Origin: a bacterium
GTDB lineage: Bacteria; Auribacterota; UBA3054
DNA length: 64,000 nt
Assembly (NCBI GenBank): GCA_017557885.1
Contig: JAFYXV010000005.1
Coordinates: 42,443 to 106,442 of the forward strand
Direction: 5' to 3'
Below the pieces are notes generated by a model, which saw only the letters and a program-made list of their open reading frames with translations, ran no database searches and was not told the origin of the DNA. The position numbers and the translations under genes are program-made. The stretch's first letter is position 1. Every line of letters begins with the position of its first letter. This document shows, piece after piece, positions 37,855 to 46,940 of this stretch.

Positions 37855-38454
37855 ATGCCGCGCATAATTACAGGACTGTTCAAGGGAAAACTTTTGGAAA
37901 CGCCGGAGGGCCGGGAAGTCAGGCCCACCTCCGACAGAGTCCGCACTTCCGTTTTCAACATCCTCCACTCCTGGCTGCCCGGGAAGAAAGTATTGGATCT
38001 TTATTCCGGCTGCGGCGCCATCGGGTTTGAATGCCTGAGCCGGGGCGCGGAGATGGTGGTTATGGTGGAGAGGGCTCCGGAGGCGCTGCGCTGCCTGGAA
38101 AACAACCGGGAAAGGCTGGGCGCGAAGGAACATTCCCTTGTTTGGAAAGCCGACGTCTGGGCCGCCCTGGAGCGGCCGGTCCCCTTCGTTGCGGATCTTA
38201 TCTACGCCGATCCGCCGTACCGGGAAGCGGACGTCCCCAGGCTTTTGGCGGCCATAGACCGCTCCCAGTTCGCCAACGACGACACCATCGTCATCATCGA
38301 GCATGACGATACGGTAAAATATATTAAAGGGCAGGAAGAGGGGCTCTGGCGCTGCTACCGCGCCAACAGCTACGGAAAAGCCCAGGTGAGCTTTTTCGGA
38401 CGCACCGCCTCTTTCGCAGACGAAGAAACTCCGGACAACGAGGAGGAAAAATGA
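37855..38454 (+). CDS. rsmD: 16S rRNA (guanine966-N2)-methyltransferase RsmD
   Basis: 199 residues. RIITGLFKGKLLETPEG, RPTSDRVRTSVFNIL, LDLYSGCGAIGFECLSRGA (SAM loop) and the N-methyltransferase motif ADPPY are present. It methylates G966 in the 30S head. The frequent neighbour coaD follows with an ATGA overlap. The short acidic extension at the end (about 15 residues, DEETPDNEEEK) is not typical. Confidence 0.92.
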   Translation: MPRIITGLFKGKLLETPEGREVRPTSDRVRTSVFNILHSWLPGKKVLDLYSGCGAIGFECLSRGAEMVVMVERAPEALRCLENNRERLGAKEHSLVWKADVWAALERPVPFVADLIYADPPYREADVPRLLAAIDRSQFANDDTIVIIEHDDTVKYIKGQEEGLWRCYRANSYGKAQVSFFGRTASFADEETPDNEEEK

Positions 38455-38951
38455 GCGAGAAAAAGATCCGCCGGGCCGTTTATGCCGGCACCTTCGACCC
38501 CATTACCAACGGGCATTTGGACGTTATCCTCAGGGCGGCGAAAATATTCGACGAGATAATCGTGGGCGTGGCTGACGCCGTGCACAAGAAGACCCTTTTC
38601 ACGCCCAAGGAACGGCTGAAACTGGTCAGCGAAGTAATCAAAGACATCCCCAACGTCAAGGCCGAGATCTTCGAGACGCTGCTGGTGGACTGGGCCAGAG
38701 AAAAGAAGGCCGTGGCCGTGGTGAGAGGTCTGAGAGCCATGACGGACTTCGAGTTCGAGTTCCAGATGGCGCTCACCAACAGACGCCTCGATGAGAAGCT
38801 GGAGGCGGTCTTTCTTATGACCAGGGAAGACCTGGCCTATATAAGCTCCACCAATGTGAAAGAGATCGCGCTCCTGGGCGGCAAAGTGGACGAGATGGTT
38901 CCGCCGCCGGCCGCCGCGGCCCTTTACAAAAAATTCTCTAAGAAAAAATAA
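38451..38951 (+). CDS. coaD: Phosphopantetheine adenylyltransferase
   Basis: Makes dephospho-CoA from 4'-phosphopantetheine and ATP. 166 residues, standard length. YAGTFDPITNGHLDVI carries the TxGH (here TNGH) motif, with RGLRAMTDFEFEFQMALTN and YISSTNVKEIA further on. AGGAGG (38441-38446) precedes ATG 38451. Together with panC elsewhere in the window it belongs to CoA synthesis. The classical rsmD-coaD pair supports both calls. Confidence 0.95.
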   Translation: MSEKKIRRAVYAGTFDPITNGHLDVILRAAKIFDEIIVGVADAVHKKTLFTPKERLKLVSEVIKDIPNVKAEIFETLLVDWAREKKAVAVVRGLRAMTDFEFEFQMALTNRRLDEKLEAVFLMTREDLAYISSTNVKEIALLGGKVDEMVPPPAAAALYKKFSKKK

Positions 38952-38973
38952 GCGGCTGTATAAAACCCGCGAC

Positions 38974-39005
38974 AAAAAAGGCTCTCCTGAGGGAGAGCCT
39001 TTTTT
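38974..39005. terminator. Bidirectional terminator between coaD and the surface-protein gene
   Basis: AGGCTCTCC/GGAGAGCCT (38979-38987/38992-39000), loop TGAG, flanked by A6 and T6, so it works for both converging transcripts. Confidence 0.9.
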
Positions 39006-39024
39006 AATTGCGGAGGAGAATGCG

Positions 39025-41400
39025 CTATTTATTGCGCAGCAAGAGCGCCAGAAGCGCCAAAAGCCCCATGAGCGCCGGCTCCGGCAGCGGCTCGAAAGTC
39101 GTATCTTTGCCGCTGACTTTTCCGCCGAAGGGCACCAGATCCTTTCCTTTAACGACGTAGTCGCCGTCCGGCAGGCGGAATTTTAAAGAGCCTATGGGGA
39201 AGAAGAGATCGTCTTCCGTTTTGTGCCCGCTGCCGACGTAAACGTAAGAGAAGGTCTCGTCCCCTTTCCTTTCCGTTTCGAAGGTTCTGACCGTTTCAAG
39301 GTCCGGGAGTATCTCAGGCAGCGTGACGGCATAAACTTGTTCGCCCTCCGGCTTGTTCAGAACGGGCGGCATGATGTCGTCCCAAGGTCCGTACATGTTT
39401 TCTTCGCCCCTGCCGATCTCCTCGCCGAAGCAATAGCCTACGATGGAGCCGCCGCTGACATAGATTTGCGGCCCGCGGCCGTCCCTGCCTTCGTCTCCGC
39501 TGCCGCCGATGCCGGCGCCGGAATTGGCGTAGGTCTCTATGGTCCCGCCTGTGATCGTGATCAAACCGGCGGGATATTTGTCATGTCCGCCGCCGCCTCC
39601 GCAGCCGATGCCCGCGCTCTTACCGTCGCCCGTGGCTTTGACGTAGCCTCCCGATATGGTGATATTGCCGGCGTTGCCTTCGTAGCCGTAGCCGCCGCCG
39701 ATGCCCGCAGCAAGATATCCGCCCACAGCGGTAACGTTACCTCCGTTAATGACGAGATCCGCCTGGCCGTGGGAGCCGCCGCCGATGCCGGTGCCGAAAT
39801 CCGCGCCCTGGGCAAAAATCGTGCCGCCGTTGATGACGATGGGGCCGGGCGTTCCGTAGGGCGTGCCGTAGCCCTTGTTGCCGCCGATGCCCGCGCCCTC
39901 GCCGCCCGTGGACATTGCGTAAAGGCTGCCGGTGCTTTCCCCGCTGATGGTCAAGGACGCGCTCTTGTCGACGTAAAGGCCGGCAGCTTCCGTGGAGACC
40001 AGGGTGTTGGAGCCTTCAAGGACAAGCGTCACGATGGCGTTCTTAATGGACAGCGCGGCGTTGGTAGTCACGGAAACATCGCGCAAAGTCACTTTCGGCG
40101 CGCCGGCCGTTATGTTGATGCTGTTCGTTTCGCTCGCGCCCACGATGATGTAGTGGGCGTAAAGTCCGCTTACCGCCCAGCCGGTCTCGTCGCGGCCGGT
40201 GACGCCGTTGTCGTCGATAATAATTGGGCCTTTTTCGACGGAGACCGTTACTTCGCCGGTCGCCGCCTGGACAAAGGCCGCGTCGGCGTCTTCGATCGTT
40301 CCCGCGAAGCCGCCCGCTTCGGAACTTATCTCATACTCGCCGTTGGGAAGGTAAAAATACAGATTGCCGCTCTCGGGATAACCGCTGCCTTTGTAAGCGT
40401 AGTCGTAATCGGATCCGTTTCTTTTCACCGCGAATTCATAAGTCCGGGAGTGATCCTTTATGGCGGAGATTATGCTCGCGCGGTAGATCTTCTCCCCGCC
40501 TTTCTTAGTCAGGATCTCGGGACACTCTGATAGTCCGGCGCCCTGGCCTATGGAGGAGCCCGTGGAGGAGGAGCCGTAAACGGAGCCGCCGCTGATGTAG
40601 ATCTGGGGCGCGCGGCCGTTGTCGCCCTCGTCGCCGCTGGCGCCGATGCCGGCGCCGGAATTGGCGTAGGCTTCCACCGTGCCGCCGGTGATCATAATGA
40701 GGCCCGCCGGATAGGTGTTGTGTCCGCCGCCGCCCCCGCAGCCGATGCCGGCGCTTTTGCCGTCGCCTATGGCCTTGACATAACCGCCGGTTATCTTGAT
40801 GTTGCCGGCGTGGCCTTCATAGCCGTAGCCGCCGCCGATGCCGGAGGCGAGATATCCGCCCAAGGCGGTGACGGACCCGCCGTTGACGATAAGATAGGCC
40901 TGGCCGTGGGAACCGCCGCCGATGCCGGTGGCGAAATTCGCGCCCTGGGCCACGATGGTGCCGCCGTTGATGATGGTCTTCCCGGGCGTTCCGACGTCGG
41001 TTCCATAGCCCTTGTTGCCGCCGATGCCCGCGCCCTCGCCGCCCGTGGAGGTCGCGAAAAGGCAGCCCGTGCTCTCGGCGCTGATGGTCAGAGTCGCCTT
41101 CTTATCGACGTAGATGCCGGCGGCTTCCGTGGAGAGGACCGTATTGCTGCCGGTGAGCGTCATGTTCACGCGCCCTTCGTAAATGGAGAAAGCCGCGGGA
41201 ACGTTCGTAATAGCGACGTCATGCAGCGTAATGTTGACGTTGCCCGACGCTTCGACGACAACGGAATTGGTATGCGTGCTGCCGGTTATCTCCCAGGAAC
41301 CGCTTTCGCTGATCAAAAGCGAACCCGTGGAGATATCGAAGCTGGCGGCTTGCGCCGCAAAGCAAAAAAGAACGGAAAAAACAAAGCAAATGCGTTTCAC
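39025..41400 (-). CDS. Large secreted repeat protein with PEP-CTERM-like end (copy 1)
   Basis: 791 residues, GTG start at 41400 with AGGAGG just upstream. Signal peptide (MKRICFVFSVLFCFAAQAAS), then two internal repeats of about 360 residues (roughly 25-385 and 395-760). Each contains a run of GAGIGGG-type turns alternating with INGGTI/ITGGYV strands, as in the Cthe_2159-type carbohydrate-binding beta-solenoids. The end PEPALMGLLALLALLLRNK is a PEP-CTERM-like sorting tail. The tandem neighbour at 41540 has the same layout. Likely surface-displayed polysaccharide binding or adhesion; inferred from fold type. Confidence 0.75.
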   Translation of the reverse strand: MKRICFVFSVLFCFAAQAASFDISTGSLLISESGSWEITGSTHTNSVVVEASGNVNITLHDVAITNVPAAFSIYEGRVNMTLTGSNTVLSTEAAGIYVDKKATLTISAESTGCLFATSTGGEGAGIGGNKGYGTDVGTPGKTIINGGTIVAQGANFATGIGGGSHGQAYLIVNGGSVTALGGYLASGIGGGYGYEGHAGNIKITGGYVKAIGDGKSAGIGCGGGGGHNTYPAGLIMITGGTVEAYANSGAGIGASGDEGDNGRAPQIYISGGSVYGSSSTGSSIGQGAGLSECPEILTKKGGEKIYRASIISAIKDHSRTYEFAVKRNGSDYDYAYKGSGYPESGNLYFYLPNGEYEISSEAGGFAGTIEDADAAFVQAATGEVTVSVEKGPIIIDDNGVTGRDETGWAVSGLYAHYIIVGASETNSINITAGAPKVTLRDVSVTTNAALSIKNAIVTLVLEGSNTLVSTEAAGLYVDKSASLTISGESTGSLYAMSTGGEGAGIGGNKGYGTPYGTPGPIVINGGTIFAQGADFGTGIGGGSHGQADLVINGGNVTAVGGYLAAGIGGGYGYEGNAGNITISGGYVKATGDGKSAGIGCGGGGGHDKYPAGLITITGGTIETYANSGAGIGGSGDEGRDGRGPQIYVSGGSIVGYCFGEEIGRGEENMYGPWDDIMPPVLNKPEGEQVYAVTLPEILPDLETVRTFETERKGDETFSYVYVGSGHKTEDDLFFPIGSLKFRLPDGDYVVKGKDLVPFGGKVSGKDTTFEPLPEPALMGLLALLALLLRNK

Positions 41401-41434
41401 GCTGCCTCCTGAATCTTGTTCATAATTCTTTGCT

Positions 41435-41443
41435 ATTTTACCA
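41435..41443 (-). promoter_or_regulatory. Possible extended -10 promoter of the 39025-41400 gene
   Basis: On the minus strand TGGTAAAAT lies 34 bases before the GTG start. It fits the TGnTAnAAT pattern; no -35 is evident. Confidence 0.35.
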
Positions 41444-41479
41444 TTTTTAAAACCCCCGTTCCCGCATTAGCCCGCAAAC

Positions 41480-41511
41480 AAAAAAAGGCTCCCTCGAAGC
41501 GAGGGAGCCTT
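41480..41511 (-). terminator. Terminator after the second surface-protein gene
   Basis: A 12-bp stem AAGGCTCCCTCG/CGAGGGAGCCTT (41485-41496/41500-41511) leads, on the minus strand, into a run of T. Confidence 0.88.
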
Positions 41512-41539
41512 CCGCGAAGCGGTTTTGACCGCGAGCTGT

Positions 41540-43846
41540 TTACCTTCTGCGGAGGCAGAGAGCGACGAGCGCCAGGATGCCGAAGATCGCCGGTTCAGGA
41601 GTCTCCATTATGGTGGAGCCTGAAGAAGAGACGCTGCCGGCATAAGTCTTGCCGTTGTTGCCTGCGATGGTGTAAGTGCCTTCCGGCAGATAGAAATAGA
41701 GGTCGTAGGTATCGGAGTGGCCTTCGCCGGTGTAGCCGTAGGTCGTTTGGTCGGAAGTGCGCGTGGCGGTGAAGGTCACTTCTCCGTCACCCACGTTGTA
41801 GATGGAGTTGATCGCGGGAGCGGTGGCGCCCGCCAAGGGCGCCACATAAACGTTTTCGCCCGCAAGCGCGTTCAGGACCGGCGGGCAGGTGCCCTGACCG
41901 GCGCCCTGGCCGATAGGAGAGCCGCTGTCGGAGGTGGCTTTAACGGAACCGCCGCTGATGTAGATCTGGGGGCCTTTGCCGCTTTCGCCGCTGGCATTGC
42001 CTGCGCCGATGCCTGCGCCGCTGCCGCCGTGAGCTTCAATGGTGCCGCCGGTGATGGTCACCGTGCCGGGAGCGTTATGGCCGCCCTCGTCGCCGCAGCC
42101 GATGCCTGCGCCGTTGCCGCCGCGAGCTTTCACAAAGCCGCCGTTGATGGTAACGGAGCCAGTGCCGCCTTCCCAGCCGGTGCCGCCGCCGATGCCGGCT
42201 GCATAAGCACCGCAATTAGCCGTGACAACACCGCCGTTGATAGTAACATTGCCGGTGGCGTGTCCGCCGCCGCCGATACCGGCTGCAAAACCCGCGCCGT
42301 TGGCCGTAACGGTGCCGCTTTCAATGACCACCGCGCCGGAATTCTCCCTTTTGTTGCCGCCGATGCCGGCGCCTTCTTCGCCCTGGCTCGTGGCGGTCAG
42401 AGAACCGGTTCCGCTGATGGTGACGGAAGCGCCGTTCGCGACGTGCAGACCTGCGGCTCCTGTGGAAGTCAACGTGTTGTCGTTTTCCAGCACCAGAGAA
42501 ACGCTGCCGCTCTGAATATCAAAAGCGCAGTTTACGTCGGTGATGGAAGCGCCGCTCAATGTCACCGTCGGAGCTTCGGAAGAATCCACCGTCACGGAGC
42601 GACCCAAGGAAGATCCGGAGATGATGTAATTGCCGTAAAGGCCAATGATCGTGCCGTCCTGCTTAGCGCCAACCTCAGTCTCGATCGTTACATCGCCTTC
42701 TGAGATGTCAATGGCCACTTCGCCGGGGATATAGCGGGTCAAAGTGCCCGGAGCATCATTGATCGTTCCGGCGAAATTTCTGCCGTTTGTACCGCTGGCG
42801 GTGTATTCGCCGTTGGGCAGATAGAAATAGAGGTTCATGTCGCCGTTGGCGGTATGTCCGGCTCCGGTATAAGCGTAAGTATACGGAGAGTCGTCCTTGG
42901 TAGTGGTGAAGGTGTATTCCGTGCCGGAATCGTTAAAAGCAGCGCCCACGGTAGCCAGATAGACGACCTCTCCGTCCTGTTCATTTACAGGAGCGGGGCA
43001 TTCGCCCTGTCCGGCACCCGGGCCGATAGGAAAGCCGCTGTCAGAGGAAGCTTTGACGGAACCGCCGGCGATGATGATCTCGGGGCCGCGGCCGCTTTCG
43101 CCGCTGCCGCTGCCGGCGCCGATGCCAGCGCCGCTGCCAGCGTGAGCTTCAACGGTACCGCCGTTGATGACCACCGTGCCGGGATCAATTCGTCCGCCCT
43201 CGTCGCCGCAGCCGATGCCGGCGCCGTTATTGCCTTCAGCCTTCACAAAACCGCCGTTGATGGTGACGGATCCCGCGCCGCCTTCCCAACCGGTGCCGCC
43301 GCCGATGCCGGCGCCAAGCCAGCCGGAGGTCGCTTTGACAACACCGCCTTCGATCATAACGTTGGCACAGCCGTGTCCGCCGCCGCCAATGCCCGCGGCA
43401 TAGGTGGCGCCGTTGGCCGTAATAGTGCCGCTTGTAATGATCACTTCACCGGAATTCTCCCTTTTGTTGCTGCCGATGCCGGCGCCTTCTTCACCCTGGC
43501 TGGTGGCGGTCAGGGAGCCGTCGCCCGTGATGGCGAGGGAGGCATCACTAGCAACGTGCAGACCGGCGGCCGCTGTGGAAGTCAGAGTGTTGTTGCCGGT
43601 AAGACTAAGATACACGGTGCCGCTCTGAATATCGAAAGCGCAGCTCACGTCGGTGATGGAGACGTTATCCAAAGTTATGTTGACAGCGTCAGCAGTGTTG
43701 ATGATTATGGAGTGGGCAGTGGTCGTGCCGGTGACATCCCAGCTGCCGGCGGAGGTGATGGTGAGATCGCCGGTGGAGATGTCGAAACTAACTGCGTACG
43801 CGCCGAAGCAGGCGAGCACAGCAAGCGTTAATAAAAAACGTTTCAT
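41540..43846 (-). CDS. Large secreted repeat protein with PEP-CTERM-like end (copy 2)
   Basis: 768 residues from ATG 43846. The frame extends 12 codons upstream, but GGGGGA just before 43846 and the signal peptide MKRFLLTLAVLACFGAYAVS decide the start. Two internal repeats of about 360 residues mirror those of the neighbouring copy: SFDISTGDLTITSAGSWDVT, then TSQGEEGAGIG, GAGIGCGDEGG and ISGGSVKA strands. The end TPEPAIFGILALVALCLRRR is PEP-CTERM-like. The four repeats across both genes indicate duplication at two levels. Confidence 0.75.
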   Translation of the reverse strand: MKRFLLTLAVLACFGAYAVSFDISTGDLTITSAGSWDVTGTTTAHSIIINTADAVNITLDNVSITDVSCAFDIQSGTVYLSLTGNNTLTSTAAAGLHVASDASLAITGDGSLTATSQGEEGAGIGSNKRENSGEVIITSGTITANGATYAAGIGGGGHGCANVMIEGGVVKATSGWLGAGIGGGTGWEGGAGSVTINGGFVKAEGNNGAGIGCGDEGGRIDPGTVVINGGTVEAHAGSGAGIGAGSGSGESGRGPEIIIAGGSVKASSDSGFPIGPGAGQGECPAPVNEQDGEVVYLATVGAAFNDSGTEYTFTTTKDDSPYTYAYTGAGHTANGDMNLYFYLPNGEYTASGTNGRNFAGTINDAPGTLTRYIPGEVAIDISEGDVTIETEVGAKQDGTIIGLYGNYIISGSSLGRSVTVDSSEAPTVTLSGASITDVNCAFDIQSGSVSLVLENDNTLTSTGAAGLHVANGASVTISGTGSLTATSQGEEGAGIGGNKRENSGAVVIESGTVTANGAGFAAGIGGGGHATGNVTINGGVVTANCGAYAAGIGGGTGWEGGTGSVTINGGFVKARGGNGAGIGCGDEGGHNAPGTVTITGGTIEAHGGSGAGIGAGNASGESGKGPQIYISGGSVKATSDSGSPIGQGAGQGTCPPVLNALAGENVYVAPLAGATAPAINSIYNVGDGEVTFTATRTSDQTTYGYTGEGHSDTYDLYFYLPEGTYTIAGNNGKTYAGSVSSSGSTIMETPEPAIFGILALVALCLRRR

Positions 43847-43902
43847 TATTCCCCCTAAGTGGATTGTTGGTTGATTACACACACGTGTTTAGTGTAGTGA
43901 AT

Positions 43903-43931
43903 ATTCTATCAACAACGGGCGTTAAAATCAA
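43903..43931 (-). promoter_or_regulatory. Promoter of the 41540-43846 gene
   Basis: Minus strand TTGATT (43931-43926), 17 bases, TAGAAT (43908-43903), 57 bases before the ATG. The rest of 43932-44056 is GC-rich with homopolymer runs and no gene. Confidence 0.6.
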
Positions 43932-44056
43932 ACAAAAAACATGGAGCGGGCGCGTTTTATAGCCCGGCCGCCCGGATAGCGCCGCTTGGGGGAAGACAAA
44001 AAAGGGGCCGAAAAACAAAAAAGTTTTCCCCCAAAAGGGAAAACCGAAGAAAAAGA

Positions 44057-44132
44057 TGGAGCCAGAAATCGGACTTGAACCGATGACCTGCGCTTTACGA
44101 AAGCGCTGCTCTACCGACTGAGCTATTCTGGC
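44057..44132 (-). tRNA. tRNA-Thr (anticodon CGT)
   Basis: Minus strand 76-base cloverleaf: acceptor GCCAGAA/TTCTGGC, D arm GCTC-AGTCGGTA-GAGC, anticodon arm GCGCT-TTCGTAA-AGCGC with CGT at the centre, T arm ATCGG-TTCAAGT-CCGAT, and an encoded CCA end at 44059-44057. All stems pair fully. Confidence 0.96.
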
Positions 44133-44205
44133 TTTTCCAATATCGTGAGGGATATTGTATTAAAAGCTTATTAAAAAAGCAAATGGAAAAGGCTTAAAGC
44201 AAGCG

Positions 44206-45306
44206 CTAGTCTTCCTTTTCCTCGCTCTTGCCGTCCGTTTTGAAGACGATGACCCGGCCGTTGCCGGAGAGCAGGATGGCAATGGGCCGCGTGGCGTCGA
44301 ACTGCGCGAAGAGCATGATGGCGATGGACATTATGGGCACGCACAAAAGCATGCCGGCGATGCCCCAGATGGCGCCCCAGAAGGCCAAGGACAAAAGGAC
44401 CACCAGCGGACTGATGTTGAGGGAGGTCCCCAGGAAGCGGGGCTCCAGGATGTTGCCTATCAAAAACTGCACGGCGGTAATGCCTCCGGCCACGCAGATG
44501 AAGGGGATCAAAGGATTCTCAAACTGCACCAGGGTCAGCACGGCGGGGATCGTGGTGGCCACGATGGAGCCGATGGAGGGGATGTAGTTGAAAAGGAAAA
44601 TGAGAAGCGCCCAGAAGGCGGCGTAATCAAGCTTGCACCAATACATGATGAGATAGCTCAGAAGCGCTGTGACAAGGCTGGCCACGGTCTTGACGCCGAT
44701 GTATTTTCTCATGGCGCCTATTCCCTCGGACATGACGCGGCCCAGCTGCCTTTCCGGAGCCACGGAGGAGAAGAAGAGCTCCAGCTTTCTGTGAAAATTA
44801 GCCTGCTCCATGAAGAGGAAGATGACGTAGATCAAGACCAGGAAAGTGTTTTTCGTCATGTCCTGCAGCGCGGAGGCCAGGGACGAGAACATGCTGGTGT
44901 AATTTATTTTCCTTATGAGGTTTCTAAGAGTGGCGTCGCCGGTGTAATGGAAACGCTCCGCGGTCTTCTCGACGAAGAGCTGCAGCTTGTCCTGGTAAAC
45001 CGGGATGTCTTTCACCACCGCGGAAATGTTGCTTACCACGATGGAGCTTATCCCCCACACCACGCCCGAAATGATGCACAAGGCGATGATATAGCAGATA
45101 AAGGAAGGCAGGGAATAACCCTTGATGCTTACGCTTTTGATGATCGCCTGAAGGGAGTTTATGAGGTACCACAGGCAGATGGCTATGACCAAAGGCAAAA
45201 GGATAGCCTTGCCGATCTTCAGGATGTAAATGACGACGCAGAGAGTCAGGAACCCCAGACAAACTGCGATGGTCTTGTTCATTACGGCTATGGTATTGTC
45301 TTTCAT
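44206..45306 (-). CDS. AI-2E family transporter (membrane permease)
   Basis: 366 residues from ATG 45306; the longer frame to 45528 starts in non-conserved sequence and lacks a ribosome site. About eight transmembrane helices. The region with LIYVIFLFMEQ, and FLFNYIPSIGSIVATTIPAVL with LEPRFLGTSLNISPLVVLL, is the PF01594 core. Members export AI-2 or act as Na+/H+ antiporters; the substrate cannot be deduced. An extended -10 element ends only seven bases before the ATG, indicating a leaderless message. Confidence 0.88.
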   Translation of the reverse strand: MKDNTIAVMNKTIAVCLGFLTLCVVIYILKIGKAILLPLVIAICLWYLINSLQAIIKSVSIKGYSLPSFICYIIALCIISGVVWGISSIVVSNISAVVKDIPVYQDKLQLFVEKTAERFHYTGDATLRNLIRKINYTSMFSSLASALQDMTKNTFLVLIYVIFLFMEQANFHRKLELFFSSVAPERQLGRVMSEGIGAMRKYIGVKTVASLVTALLSYLIMYWCKLDYAAFWALLIFLFNYIPSIGSIVATTIPAVLTLVQFENPLIPFICVAGGITAVQFLIGNILEPRFLGTSLNISPLVVLLSLAFWGAIWGIAGMLLCVPIMSIAIMLFAQFDATRPIAILLSGNGRVIVFKTDGKSEEKED

Positions 45307-45313
45307 ATTTTTA

Positions 45314-45322
45314 ATTATATCA
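45314..45322 (-). promoter_or_regulatory. Extended -10 promoter, leaderless AI-2E transporter transcript
   Basis: Minus strand TGATATAAT ends seven bases before ATG 45306, so the first transcribed base should be at or near the start codon. Confidence 0.5.
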
Positions 45323-45344
45323 CAGAGGCCGATTTGTAGTATAA

Positions 45345-45500
45345 TCAAAACAAGTCGGAAAGAAGTATAATATATACGATAACAAACGAATAACAGGAGA
45401 AGAAGCCACAGAGGGATTGAAAGAACTTCAGGCCACGCTCCGAAAACTAGGTCTGTGCGCGCCGCCCATGAGGGGCGATTCGCCGAACCTTGGAAAATAG
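45345..45500 (+). other. ATG-less open stretch of 51 codons just before hydG
   Basis: After TAA 45342-45344 the frame stays open to TAG 45498-45500 and reads like protein: KKYNIYDNKRITGEEATEG, then LKELQATLRKLGLCAPPMRG. The only in-frame start-like codons are TTG 45417 or ATA. It ends nine bases before the hydG ATG. It may be a decayed C-terminal gene fragment or a small protein with a non-canonical start. Confidence 0.3.
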
Positions 45501-45509
45501 AAGGGAAAA

Positions 45510-46928
45510 ATGTACAACGTAAAATCACCGCATGCGGAAGAATTCATCGATCACGAGGAAGTTTTAGCTTCCCTGAAATACGCCGACGAGCACAAAAGCG
45601 ACGCCGCGCTGATCGACGCAATCATAGAGAAAGCCAAGGAACTGAAAGGCCTCTCCCACAGGGACGCTTCCGTCCTCTTAGCCTGCGAATTGCCGGAACA
45701 GAACGCCAAGATCTACGCCCTGGCGGAGCAGATCAAAAAAGATTTCTACGGCAACCGCATCGTCTTGTTCGCTCCCCTTTATCTCTCCAACTACTGCGTG
45801 AACGGCTGCGTTTACTGCCCGTACCACTTCAAGAACAAACACATCCCGAGGAAAAAGCTCACCCAGGAAGAGGTCATAAAGGAAGTGACCGCTTTGCAGG
45901 ACATGGGACACAAGCGCCTCGCCCTGGAGACCGGCGAAGACCCCGTCAACAACCCTATTGAGTACGTCCTCGAGTGCATCAAGACCATCTACAGCATCAA
46001 GCACAAGAACGGCGCCATCCGCCGCGTGAACGTCAACATTGCGGCCACCACCGTTGAGAACTACAGGAAGCTGAAAGAAGCCGGCATCGGCACCTACATC
46101 CTCTTCCAGGAAACGTACCACAAGGAAAACTACGAAAATCTGCACCCCACCGGCCCCAAGCACAACTACGCTTATCACACCGAGGCTATGGACCGCGCCA
46201 TGCAGGGCGGCATAGACGACGTGGGATTGGGCGTCCTCTTCGGCCTCTCCCTCTACCGCTATGAGTTCGCGGCCCTCCTTATGCACGCCGAGCACCTGGA
46301 AGCCGCTTTCGGCGTCGGCCCGCACACCATCAGCGTCCCCCGTATCCGCCACGCCGACGACATTGACCCCACCGCCTTCGACAACAGCATAGACGACGAC
46401 ACCTTCGCCAAGATCGTCGCCTGTATCAGAGTTTCCGTCCCCTACACCGGCATGATCGTCTCCACCAGGGAATCCAAGGCCACCCGCGAGCGCGTCCTGC
46501 ACTTGGGCATCTCGCAGATCAGCGGCGGCTCAAGGACAAGCGTAGGCGGCTACGCCGAGGAAGAGCCCGAGGACGAATCCTCCGCCCAGTTCGACGTCAT
46601 CGACAACCGCACTCTCGATCAGGTCATGAACTGGCTTATGAAGATCGGCTACATCCCGAGCTTCTGCACCGCCTGCTATAGAGAAGGCAGAACAGGCGAC
46701 CGCTTCATGAGCCTCTGCAAATCCAGGAAGATCTTAAACTGCTGCCATCCCAACGCGCTGATGACCTTGAAGGAATACTTGATGGACTACGCCAAGCCGG
46801 AAACCAAAGAGATCGGCGAAGCCCTCATCCAAAAAGAGATCGACAACGTCCCCAGCGAGAACATCCGCCGCATCTTAAAAGAGCGCCTCCAAAAGATCGA
46901 GCAGGGCGAACGCGACTTCCGCTTCTAA
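45510..46928 (+). CDS. hydG: [FeFe]-hydrogenase maturase HydG (tyrosine lyase)
   Basis: Radical-SAM enzyme that splits tyrosine to give CO and cyanide for the H-cluster. 472 residues. The SAM cluster motif CVNGCVYC (Cys96, 100, 103) lies in the barrel. The C-terminal CTACYREGRTGDRFM plus a later Cys gives the CX2CX22C auxiliary-cluster motif that separates HydG from ThiH. Its partner hydF lies 5 kb downstream, and hydE is not in the window. AGAAGGGA precedes ATG 45510. Indicates H2 metabolism and anaerobic life. Confidence 0.95.
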   Translation: MYNVKSPHAEEFIDHEEVLASLKYADEHKSDAALIDAIIEKAKELKGLSHRDASVLLACELPEQNAKIYALAEQIKKDFYGNRIVLFAPLYLSNYCVNGCVYCPYHFKNKHIPRKKLTQEEVIKEVTALQDMGHKRLALETGEDPVNNPIEYVLECIKTIYSIKHKNGAIRRVNVNIAATTVENYRKLKEAGIGTYILFQETYHKENYENLHPTGPKHNYAYHTEAMDRAMQGGIDDVGLGVLFGLSLYRYEFAALLMHAEHLEAAFGVGPHTISVPRIRHADDIDPTAFDNSIDDDTFAKIVACIRVSVPYTGMIVSTRESKATRERVLHLGISQISGGSRTSVGGYAEEEPEDESSAQFDVIDNRTLDQVMNWLMKIGYIPSFCTACYREGRTGDRFMSLCKSRKILNCCHPNALMTLKEYLMDYAKPETKEIGEALIQKEIDNVPSENIRRILKERLQKIEQGERDFRF

Positions 46929-46940
46929 AACACAAAAAGT

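Noticed and set aside
39223..43831. Long plus-strand open frames opposite the repeat-rich surface proteins
   Set aside because: Mirror images of Gly/Ala repeats (Ala/Asp/Val-rich); no ribosome sites and no plausible domains.
45391..45509. Riboswitch or structured leader before hydG
   Set aside because: No known aptamer motif could be found; the stretch reads better as a possible protein fragment.
45307..45528. 74-residue N-terminal extension of the AI-2E transporter
   Set aside because: No ribosome site, no family conservation, and a TATAAT lies within it immediately before ATG 45306.
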